From NCBI GenBank assembly GCA_002453475.1, contig DKGY01000102.1, forward strand, positions 47,332 through 60,934: 13,603 bases of DNA, given 5' to 3'. The notes under the pieces were generated by a model. That model searched no databases and had not been told where the DNA came from. It saw nothing but the letters and a program-made list of their open reading frames with translations. The DNA comes from Clostridium sp. UBA6758 (lineage in GTDB: Bacteria > Bacillota > Clostridia > Clostridiales > Clostridiaceae). A program made the translations under genes and the position numbers. Positions 7,586 through 13,603 of this stretch are shown here, in pieces; the first letter of the stretch is position 1, and the number at the start of each line of letters is the position of its first letter.

Positions 7586-8860
7586 ATGGCAGACTATCAT
7601 AAAATGTGGGAAAGCTTAAACATGGATTTAGAAACTCATGACCAGCTATGCGAGGTATTACCATCTATGTTTGAAGATGTATATTTAACTCAAGAAAACC
7701 GTCCAGAATCAATGGATTACTTTAACTTTGTAATTGCAGAAATTCATGGAGTAAGACCAGCAGAACTTATTGAACATCAAAAAAAAGGTGGTAAAGTATT
7801 TGGTACTTTTTGTGTTTATGTTCCTGATGAAATAATATTTGCAGCAGGTGCTATTGCTACTGGTCTTTGTGGCGGTTCTCAGTTTTGGGTTCCAGGTGGA
7901 GAAAAGGTATTACCATCAGGTACTTGCCCACTAATAAAAGCTTCTGTTGGTGCTCGTTTAGATAGAACTTGTCCATTCTTTAGAATTGCTGATATGTATA
8001 TTGGTGAAACCACTTGTGATGGAAAGAAAAAGGCTTGGGAAATCCTAGGTGAAGATGTACCTATGCATGTTATGGACTTACCACAAATGAAACGTAGAAA
8101 AGACGTGGAAGGTTGGGCTGAAGAAATCAAAACACTTATGTCTAAAATTGAAGAATTTACTGGTAACAAAATAACAGCTGAATCTCTTTCTGCAAGTATT
8201 AAATTAATTAATGATAAGAGACGTGCTCTAGCTAGACTATATGAATTAAGGAAGCAACCTAATCCACCAATTAGTGGTAAGGACGTATTACTAATTTCTC
8301 AAATTGCATTTTATGATGATCCAATTCGTTTTACACAGATGGTAAACAAGCTTTGTGATGAACTAGATGAACGTGTAAAACAAGGAATTGGAATATTTAA
8401 AGAAGGCACAAAGAGAATTCTATTTACAGGTACACCAATGGCAGTTCCGAACTGGAAATTACATCACATTGTAGAAACAAGTGGTGCTGCTGTAGTTGCT
8501 GAAGAAACATGTACAGGTACTAGATACTTTGAAAACTTAGTAGATGAAACAAAAACAACCATTGATGATATGATCATGGCATTAGCTGAGCGTTATATGA
8601 GTATTAATTGTGCATGCTTTACACCAAACCATGGAAGAATCGATGATATTAAACGTTTAGTAGAAGAATATAAAGCAGATGGTGTAATTGACATTAACTT
8701 AAAATTCTGTAGCCTATATGATATTGAAGGATATACAGTAGAAAAAGCACTAAAAGAAGCAGGTATTCCTGTGCTTGGAATCGAAACTGATTATAATGAC
8801 CAAGATTCTCAACAATTACGTACTAGAATCGGTGCCTTTGTTGAAATTCTTAATAGTTAA
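7586..8860 (+). CDS. YjiM-type 2-hydroxyacyl-CoA dehydratase / double-cubane cluster protein
   Basis: The 424-residue product belongs to the HgdB/FldC-like D-component family (2-hydroxyacyl-CoA dehydratases, benzoyl-CoA reductase subunits). Recognisable blocks are GTFCVYVPDE (73-82), CPLIKAS (114-120), TCPFF (128-132), GETTCDGKKK (140-149), EETCTGTR (306-313) and NCACFTPN (341-348). Cys residues are at 22, 76, 95, 114, 129, 144, 257, 309, 342, 344 and 375. From memory, E. coli YjiM shares most of these blocks and cysteines. A single catalytic gene, rather than the two subunits of a true dehydratase, argues for the double-cubane cluster protein type, in which a homodimer carries an [Fe8S9] cluster and an ATPase reductase drives difficult reductions. 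The activator follows two genes later. A role in amino-acid fermentation as one half of a dehydratase remains possible. Start: ATG 7 bases after GGGGG. Confidence 0.88.
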   Translation: MADYHKMWESLNMDLETHDQLCEVLPSMFEDVYLTQENRPESMDYFNFVIAEIHGVRPAELIEHQKKGGKVFGTFCVYVPDEIIFAAGAIATGLCGGSQFWVPGGEKVLPSGTCPLIKASVGARLDRTCPFFRIADMYIGETTCDGKKKAWEILGEDVPMHVMDLPQMKRRKDVEGWAEEIKTLMSKIEEFTGNKITAESLSASIKLINDKRRALARLYELRKQPNPPISGKDVLLISQIAFYDDPIRFTQMVNKLCDELDERVKQGIGIFKEGTKRILFTGTPMAVPNWKLHHIVETSGAAVVAEETCTGTRYFENLVDETKTTIDDMIMALAERYMSINCACFTPNHGRIDDIKRLVEEYKADGVIDINLKFCSLYDIEGYTVEKALKEAGIPVLGIETDYNDQDSQQLRTRIGAFVEILNS

Positions 8861-8862
8861 TT

Positions 8863-9162
8863 ATGACTTGTAATTCATCAAATAAATCCCAACATGAAGA
8901 GCTAACAGTTATGGAATATTATGTACTATTTCCAAATCATAATAATGGATTACATTTATACCGTAGCTTAAAAAATGCACAAATTAAGGCTACTATTGTG
9001 CCTACACCTAGAAGGGCAAGTTCCTGTTGTGGTATTTCACTGTTAATACCAAAGGAAGCTATTGATGTAGTCAATGAATATATAAAAACAGAAAATATTG
9101 ATATCATTGATATTGTAGCTCTTCCTAAAATATCAAATCCCTTAAGGGATAAATTTTACTAA
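8863..9162 (+). CDS. Small DUF3343 protein with a Cys-Cys-Gly motif
   Basis: The product is about 99 residues (83 from the alternative start). The core MEYYVLFPNHNNGLHLYRSL, then IVPTPRRASSCCGISL, fits DUF3343: an N-terminal strand-loop-helix, then an R-x-x-S-C-C-G motif (Cys 55 and 56) and a C-terminal helix. DUF3343 proteins are predicted sulfur or selenium carriers and are often found beside YjiM/YjiL-like proteins and class V aminotransferases; biochemical proof is lacking as far as I know. It begins 2 bases after the upstream stop, so the genes are translationally linked. The ATG at 8863 lacks a clear ribosome binding site. The internal ATG at 8911, preceded by GAAGAG, matches the usual family start better, so the first 16 residues may not be translated. 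Confidence 0.8.
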   Translation: MTCNSSNKSQHEELTVMEYYVLFPNHNNGLHLYRSLKNAQIKATIVPTPRRASSCCGISLLIPKEAIDVVNEYIKTENIDIIDIVALPKISNPLRDKFY

Positions 9163-9169
9163 ATTGGGG

Positions 9170-9215
9170 GTGAGAAATAGTCTGCAAGGAATATTTCTTA
9201 CTCCTTGTTTTAATT
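9170..9215 (+). promoter_or_regulatory. Two overlapping intercistronic hairpins before the activator gene
   Basis: Hairpin A pairs 9170-9179 with 9192-9201 (10 bp including one G-U). Hairpin B pairs CAAGGA (9185-9190, in the loop of A) with TCCTTG (9202-9207), and TTTTAATTT follows. They are mutually exclusive in practice because no linker is left to span the 10-bp stem A. B plus its U-rich tail looks like a weak terminator, so A could act as the antiterminator, or the region may simply set mRNA processing between the genes. Confidence 0.45.
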
Positions 9216-9238
9216 TATATAAAAGGCGGTAATTTAAT

Positions 9239-10000
9239 ATGTATTTTATAGGAATTGATATTGGTTCTACAGCCTCTAAGGTTGTTGTACTTGGGGATAC
9301 TCAGTTGGAATTTGTACTTCCTACAGGATGGAACAGTAAGGAGACTTCCCAACTTATTAAAGAAAAACTCCTTAAAGAAAATATAGATGTGTCTTCTAAT
9401 GAAGTAAAAGTTATTGCTACTGGCTATGGACGTATATCAGTAGACTATGCTGATAAAATTATTACAGAGATAACTTGTCATGGCCGTGGTGGAAAAGAAT
9501 TGGCTCAAAATGACTGTACTATTATAGATATCGGTGGACAAGATACGAAAATAATCACCCTACAAAAGGGTATTGTGGTAGATTTTCTTATGAATGATAA
9601 ATGTTCAGCGGGTACCGGTAAGTTTATTGAAGTTATGGCAAATAGATTAGGAGTAACCATTAAAGAATTATTTAAATTAGCTACTTATGGAAATGCCCTT
9701 CCCATTAGCTCTATTTGTACAGTCTTTGCCGAATCTGAAATTATAAATTATATAGGTGAAGGTAGAGATAGATCTGATATTGCTGCAGGAGTTATTGATT
9801 CTGTAGTTACTAAAGTATCCTTGCTTTGCAATCGTCATGGTCTATCAGAAACTCTAATTCTTACGGGAGGCTTAAGCGGAAATCAATATTTTACTCATTT
9901 ACTTGGAACTAAGTTAAAGAAATCTATAGTTGCAACTCCAAGAGGTCGATATGCTGGAGCTCTAGGAGCTGCATTAATTTCCCAAGATAAATTTGCTTAG
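9239..10000 (+). CDS. ATP-dependent activator/reductase of 2-hydroxyacyl-CoA dehydratase type (YjiL/HgdC family, BadF/BadG/BcrA/BcrD fold)
   Basis: The 253-residue product is an ASKHA-fold ATPase that passes single low-potential electrons to its partner iron-sulfur protein using ATP. Phosphate 1 motif GIDIGSTASK is at 5-14, phosphate 2 motif IDIGGQDTK at 96-104, and the adenosine motif LTGGLSGN at 208-215. The two cysteines that bridge a [4Fe-4S] cluster between the two subunits of the dimer are at 122 (NDKCSAGTG) and 160 (SSICTVFAESE). Length is typical (about 250-260). The partner is most likely the YjiM-like protein encoded first in the operon. Start: ATG with AAGGCGG about 8 bases upstream. 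The stop codon directly touches the stop codon of the convergent gene. Confidence 0.93.
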   Translation: MYFIGIDIGSTASKVVVLGDTQLEFVLPTGWNSKETSQLIKEKLLKENIDVSSNEVKVIATGYGRISVDYADKIITEITCHGRGGKELAQNDCTIIDIGGQDTKIITLQKGIVVDFLMNDKCSAGTGKFIEVMANRLGVTIKELFKLATYGNALPISSICTVFAESEIINYIGEGRDRSDIAAGVIDSVVTKVSLLCNRHGLSETLILTGGLSGNQYFTHLLGTKLKKSIVATPRGRYAGALGAALISQDKFA

Positions 10001-11140
10001 CTATACTATATTGCTCAATGCATTGATACACGTATCAATTTCCTCTTTAGTATTGCTATGACTAAATGAAAATCTAACTGTACCTTGAGGATAAGTACCA
10101 AGAGTCTTGTGTGCACGTGGTGCACAATGTAATCCAACTCTAGTTGAAATACCATAAATACTATCTAATAAAAAGGCCACTTGGGCATTATCCATAGATT
10201 TAAAATCTATAGATACGATTCCTAATCGATTTTCCATGGTCTTTTTTCCTATAATTTCTACGTTATTTAATTTTTGAACTCCTTCAATAAAATATTCTGT
10301 TAACCGAAGTTCTTTCTCTTTAATTTTATCCTTCCCTACAGATTTAATATATTTTAGGGCAGTATACAATCCAATGATACCTGGTAAATTTAATGTACCA
10401 CTCTCAAATCTATCTGGTAAGAATGTTGGAGGTTCTTCAGAATCTGATATACTGCCTGTCCCTCCAACAATGGTAGGTGAAATCTTACTAGCTATCTCAT
10501 CCCTTACAATAAATCCACCTATACCTTGAGGCCCTAACAGACTCTTATGTCCTGTAAATGCTAAAAAATCAATGTTATATTCTTCCATATCTATATCTAA
10601 AACTCCTGCAGTCTGAGCTGCATCTACTACAAATACAATATTATTTCTTCTACATAGTTGTCCAATTTTTTCTATTGGGATAATAGTACCGCATACATTG
10701 GATCCATGTATTGTAATAATAGCCTTTGTGGTTTCTTTTATTAATGATTCAAAATCCTCTACTGTAATATTACCTTCTCTATCACCTTCTGCAATATCGA
10801 ACTCAACCCCTGCCTTTTCCATCTGAACTAATGGCCTCATAACTGCATTATGTTCCATACTACTTACAATGACATGATCCCCTGGCTTAAGGTATCCTTT
10901 TATAAAAAAATTTAATGAGTAGGTAACACTTGGAGTAAAAATAACATTACTAGACTTAGGAAATTTAAATAGTTCACAAATTAGTTCTCTAGTATCATAA
11001 ACTATACCTTCTAAGTCATAAGCCCCCTCGTATCCTCCACGATTAATGTTAAACGCACCCTTTTCTATCATCTCTGCCATAGCTTCACCAACATTAGGAG
11101 CCTTAGGAAATGAAGTACTTCCATTATCAAAATATATCAT
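10001..11140 (-). CDS. Cysteine-desulfurase-like class V aminotransferase (TIGR01977 type)
   Basis: The 379-residue product is a PLP enzyme of the NifS/SufS superfamily. Visible sites are an opening [19 protein letters not shown] with the PLP-stacking His (97), VDAAQ with the pyridine-binding Asp (173), [12 protein letters not shown] with the PLP Lys (199), and [16 protein letters not shown] with the presumed catalytic Cys (339). The HCAPxAHxxLGT pattern marks the subfamily often labelled cysteine desulfurase family protein, whose members also occur near selenium-dependent enzymes with DUF3343. It may mobilise sulfur (or selenium) from cysteine (or selenocysteine) for the adjacent iron-sulfur system; this is inference from position. 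The frame opens at 11152, but that ATG abuts AGGAG. The ATG at 11140 has about 12-base spacing and gives the usual family N-terminus. Confidence 0.85.
   Translation of the reverse strand: MIYFDNGSTSFPKAPNVGEAMAEMIEKGAFNINRGGYEGAYDLEGIVYDTRELICELFKFPKSSNVIFTPSVTYSLNFFIKGYLKPGDHVIVSSMEHNAVMRPLVQMEKAGVEFDIAEGDREGNITVEDFESLIKETTKAIITIHGSNVCGTIIPIEKIGQLCRRNNIVFVVDAAQTAGVLDIDMEEYNIDFLAFTGHKSLLGPQGIGGFIVRDEIASKISPTIVGGTGSISDSEEPPTFLPDRFESGTLNLPGIIGLYTALKYIKSVGKDKIKEKELRLTEYFIEGVQKLNNVEIIGKKTMENRLGIVSIDFKSMDNAQVAFLLDSIYGISTRVGLHCAPRAHKTLGTYPQGTVRFSFSHSNTKEEIDTCINALSNIV
10023..10048 (+). terminator. Weak terminator-like hairpin for the activator operon, inside the convergent gene
   Basis: TTGATA/TATCAA (10023-10028/10033-10038) form a 6-bp A/T-rich stem with a 4-base loop, followed by TTTCCTCTTT. 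It is the first hairpin with a pyrimidine-rich tail after the activator stop. It lies in the coding sequence of the minus-strand gene and is weak. Confidence 0.25.
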
Positions 11141-11189
11141 AGTTAAAAACATCTCCTATTTATATTAATATATACTATATGCTACCTCA

Positions 11190-11218
11190 ATTGTATTTAC
11201 TTTTCACTTCATAGTCAA
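11190..11218 (-). promoter_or_regulatory. Promoter of the desulfurase-like gene
   Basis: Minus-strand TTGACT (11213-11218) and TACAAT (11190-11195) are 17 bases apart and end 50 bases before the chosen ATG. This is one of the best sigma-A matches in the window. It lies between the permease stop (11254) and the gene, so the gene can be expressed independently of the ABC operon. Confidence 0.65.
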
Positions 11219-11253
11219 CGAATCACCTAATTAATTAGTATTTTATTTGTTAT

Positions 11254-12843
11254 CTATCTAAGCTTGAAGGTTTTAGGTGCCACCTTATAAACTACTATTA
11301 AAGCAATAATCATATAAATTACAGTGAAAATAATAATTCCTACACTAAATAAATATGAAGTAACATCAAGATTTAAGCATATATAACAACCTATATACAT
11401 AAGTGAATTTATTATACTAAATAACGGACTTTTAATTTTTAACGCCGCAGTATAAGGCTGAATTACATAATATAATACTAAGTGATGGATTGAAAAGAAG
11501 CATGATAAGCATATAATACTTAAAAACATCGGTATCATTTCAAACATCATAGGAAACCTACCTACAGATAATATAATACCAATTATACCCATACAAATTG
11601 CTAATGCAGGTATAACATTAAAAATAATTATTCTCTTAAGTCTTGCTCTAAAATTAGCAATTATAACATTACCTTCCCTATAGTATCCATATCTTAGTAA
11701 ACTTACATCACAATTATAGAACATTGCCTTACAAATCTTTTGACTAGTACATATAGAGTACATTATGAATATCCATAGTGGCGCTTTTTTATATAAAACC
11801 TTTATAACATCTTCCCCAGCTTCTGGCTTCCATAATACAAAACCAATGATAGCTAAAGATATAATTATAATTGCTATAACTATATTTCTTGTAGCTCTAG
11901 ATAGCAACTTCCTATGTCTCCTAAAAAATATGGCATTTAAATATTCATATCCTTTTTTACTCTCATATATATTAGAGCTTAACTCTTCACTTTTCATCTT
12001 TTTTTCATCTATTTTTACATCTGCAAAGGTAGCCTCGGCCATTATATTTTGACCATTAAAGGCCATAGCCTTAGTACATATAATTTTATCAATCTCTTTA
12101 AACTTTTTATATTTAAATGTATATTTAAGTGATATTCCTGATAAAATTATCAATAATGCTAGAACTCTATAATCATATAGCCAGTTACCAATACTTATAT
12201 TAATCTTCAAGAATGGAAGCAGATAAGCTAATACCATACCTAAAACTATAATTATTACATTATATATAGCCTTAGAAGGAAGTAATATTTTAAGCTTATC
12301 ATATATAAATAAGTGTACTAACTCTCCTATAAATCTAATTGCAATAAATTCTATGGATAAAATCATTCCTTTTAAAGGCGAAAATACTATAATCATTATA
12401 GGAATAAAATGTATGAAATCTAATATTCTCTTATATATTATTTGCCCAATAAAATATTTTCTAGAATCAACTCTCATTAGCCTAATCATATTAAAAGATT
12501 TTAATATATCAGAAAGTACAACAGTATCTTCAAGAGGTCCAAGTATAAAACTTAAGAAAAAGAATGTCTGAACTGCAATATCCTTTGTGTTGCCAATATC
12601 ACTTGAAAAGTACATGGCTGGAATTAGCACCATCACCCCTATATATATAGCTTTTCTAATAAATCCAAATAAAAAAGACAATATTTCAAATATAATTCCA
12701 AGAGTCATTTTAATATTTGTTTTTCCATAAAGATTTTCTGGGATTTTCTTTCCTATTATAGGAATCTTCTTAATGAAATATATAAATGTATTTGCTCTTT
12801 GGGCAAAAGCAAATTTATATGTACTAGTGAAAATTCTAATCAT
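11254..12843 (-). CDS. Large multispanning ABC transporter permease
   Basis: The 529-residue product is an integral membrane protein with about eleven or twelve hydrophobic segments in two groups. The first group covers roughly 46-240 and the second roughly 320-520. A charged cytoplasmic loop of about 80 residues (241-319) rich in Lys and Glu separates them. This two-half layout suggests an internally duplicated permease, and the product may belong to the putative ABC exporter type. No substrate can be inferred. It overlaps the upstream ATPase gene by 8 bases, with GGGAGG inside the ATPase 3' end, so the two are translationally coupled and should form one transporter. No obvious terminator follows; a 12-bp palindrome CTAATTAATTAG near 11228-11239 lacks a U-tract. 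Confidence 0.8.
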   Translation of the reverse strand: MIRIFTSTYKFAFAQRANTFIYFIKKIPIIGKKIPENLYGKTNIKMTLGIIFEILSFLFGFIRKAIYIGVMVLIPAMYFSSDIGNTKDIAVQTFFFLSFILGPLEDTVVLSDILKSFNMIRLMRVDSRKYFIGQIIYKRILDFIHFIPIMIIVFSPLKGMILSIEFIAIRFIGELVHLFIYDKLKILLPSKAIYNVIIIVLGMVLAYLLPFLKINISIGNWLYDYRVLALLIILSGISLKYTFKYKKFKEIDKIICTKAMAFNGQNIMAEATFADVKIDEKKMKSEELSSNIYESKKGYEYLNAIFFRRHRKLLSRATRNIVIAIIIISLAIIGFVLWKPEAGEDVIKVLYKKAPLWIFIMYSICTSQKICKAMFYNCDVSLLRYGYYREGNVIIANFRARLKRIIIFNVIPALAICMGIIGIILSVGRFPMMFEMIPMFLSIICLSCFFSIHHLVLYYVIQPYTAALKIKSPLFSIINSLMYIGCYICLNLDVTSYLFSVGIIIFTVIYMIIALIVVYKVAPKTFKLR

Positions 12844-13546
12844 TGCTTTCCTCCCTCAAGATTTCCATAATACGTTCTTCAAATTCTCCACTTCGTAATA
12901 TATCACTTGGAACTTGCTCTAATATACCATTATTTAATACTACAATTTCATCACATAAATCTGTAGCAAGCTGTAATATATGAGTTGAAAATATAATTAT
13001 ATGATCACTTTTTATTTCCTTTAATAAATTCTTAATCTCTAAGGCTACAATTACATCAAAAGAACTCAATGGCTCATCTAATAAAATTACTGGTGGTCTT
13101 GATATTAAAAAGCATAACATTTGAATCTTATTTTTCATTCCATGAGAATAGCCTTTTATTAATCTATGACTATCTTCTTTAGCTATTTTGATAATGTCTA
13201 AATATTCTTCTATTGTTTTTAAATCTTTAATTTTATTCTTGTTTATATCAATGTAAAACTTAATAAACTCATATCCAGTTAAAAATTCTGGTAGTACTGG
13301 GTCTGCAAAAACATACCCTATATTAGAGTAATCTAACCTGCTCTCATCATTCGTACTATTCTGTAGAGTAACTTGTCCACTTTCATTTTCTATTTCTCCA
13401 CTTATACAGTTAAACAGAGTAGTTTTACCTGCACCATTTCTTCCTAAAAGTCCGTATATCTTTCCCTTCTCAAAAGCAAAAGATGCGCCTTTTAAGACCA
13501 TTTTATTTTCAAAGCTCTTTTCTATATCCTTTAATATTAACTCCAC
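12836..13546 (-). CDS. ABC transporter ATP-binding protein
   Basis: The 236-residue product is a single nucleotide-binding domain. Walker A GRNGAGKT is at 35-42, signature YSHGMKNK at 133-140 (variant of LSGGQ), Walker B VILLDEP at 153-159 and the switch His in FSTH at 189. The Q-loop glutamine appears to be replaced: the stretch IGYVFADPVLP (76-86) has Ala where related ATPases carry Gln or Glu. The frame is open to TTG at 13570 and further to the window edge, but GTG at 13546 follows AGGGGGAG by 4 bases and gives the usual N-terminus, so it is chosen. The permease gene overlaps its end. Similar ATPase-permease pairs in Firmicutes are often under a GntR-type repressor encoded just upstream; that region is outside the window. 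Confidence 0.92.
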   Translation of the reverse strand: MELILKDIEKSFENKMVLKGASFAFEKGKIYGLLGRNGAGKTTLFNCISGEIENESGQVTLQNSTNDESRLDYSNIGYVFADPVLPEFLTGYEFIKFYIDINKNKIKDLKTIEEYLDIIKIAKEDSHRLIKGYSHGMKNKIQMLCFLISRPPVILLDEPLSSFDVIVALEIKNLLKEIKSDHIIIFSTHILQLATDLCDEIVVLNNGILEQVPSDILRSGEFEERIMEILREESND

Positions 13547-13587
13547 TTTTCTCCCCCTAATCTTCTTCAAACCCGCATGAACAGAAC

Positions 13588-13603
13588 AACTATTTAAATA
13601 GTT
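13588..13603. promoter_or_regulatory. 16-bp perfect palindrome at the right edge, upstream of the ABC genes
   Basis: AACTATTTAAATAGTT is self-complementary over its full length and ends exactly at the window edge, so it may continue. It lies 41 bases upstream of the ATPase GTG start. It could be an operator, or the 3' end of an upstream gene, since the two frames other than that of the ATPase have stops inside it. Confidence 0.3.

Noticed and set aside
9170-9207. H-type pseudoknot between the DUF3343 and activator genes
   Set aside because: The second stem's 3' strand follows the first stem directly, leaving no linker to cross ten base pairs, so both stems cannot form together in full; competing hairpins are more realistic.

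Overview
The window reads as chromosomal DNA from a low-GC anaerobic Firmicute, most likely Clostridium in the strict sense. The base composition is strongly AT-rich, genes start with AGGAGG-type ribosome binding sites, intergenic stretches are short, and the gene set is typical of clostridia: a CWB2 cell-wall-binding protein, a 2-hydroxyacyl-CoA-dehydratase-like iron-sulfur enzyme with its ATPase, and a class V aminotransferase of the cysteine desulfurase type. I cannot name the species. I saw no insertion sequence, prophage gene, tRNA, rRNA or CRISPR array.

Left part (1-7089, all genes on the minus strand). In transcription order: helD (RNA-polymerase-associated ATPase), glnS (glutaminyl-tRNA synthetase), a perfect 14-bp bidirectional terminator, a compact 193-base structured element of unknown nature, a secreted GHL10 glycosidase-like protein with three CWB2 anchoring repeats, its terminator, and the first 68 codons of a lipoprotein that resembles a solute-binding protein and runs off the left edge. 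helD has a terminator-shaped hairpin with a U-tract in its own 5' leader, which suggests attenuation.

Middle (7090-10000, plus strand). The 496-base divergent region holds the helD leader and promoter, and a promoter plus two perfect palindromes ahead of a three-gene operon. The operon encodes a YjiM-type protein of the double-cubane-cluster/2-hydroxyacyl-CoA dehydratase family, a small DUF3343 protein with a Cys-Cys-Gly motif, and the ASKHA-fold ATPase activator (YjiL/HgdC type). Two overlapping hairpins sit between the second and third genes. A cysteine-desulfurase-like enzyme lies next to the activator in convergent orientation, with the two stop codons touching. Together these look like a low-potential reductase (iron-sulfur catalytic protein plus ATP-driven electron donor) with candidate sulfur or selenium supply proteins. 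The substrate cannot be read from the sequence.

Right part (10001-13603, minus strand). An ABC transporter pair, ATPase followed by a large multispanning permease overlapping it by 8 bases, precedes the desulfurase-like gene, which has its own good promoter. A 16-bp palindrome reaches the right edge upstream of the ABC genes.

The observations most worth following are the structured element at 2647-2839, the leader terminator before helD, and the YjiM-DUF3343-YjiL-desulfurase group.
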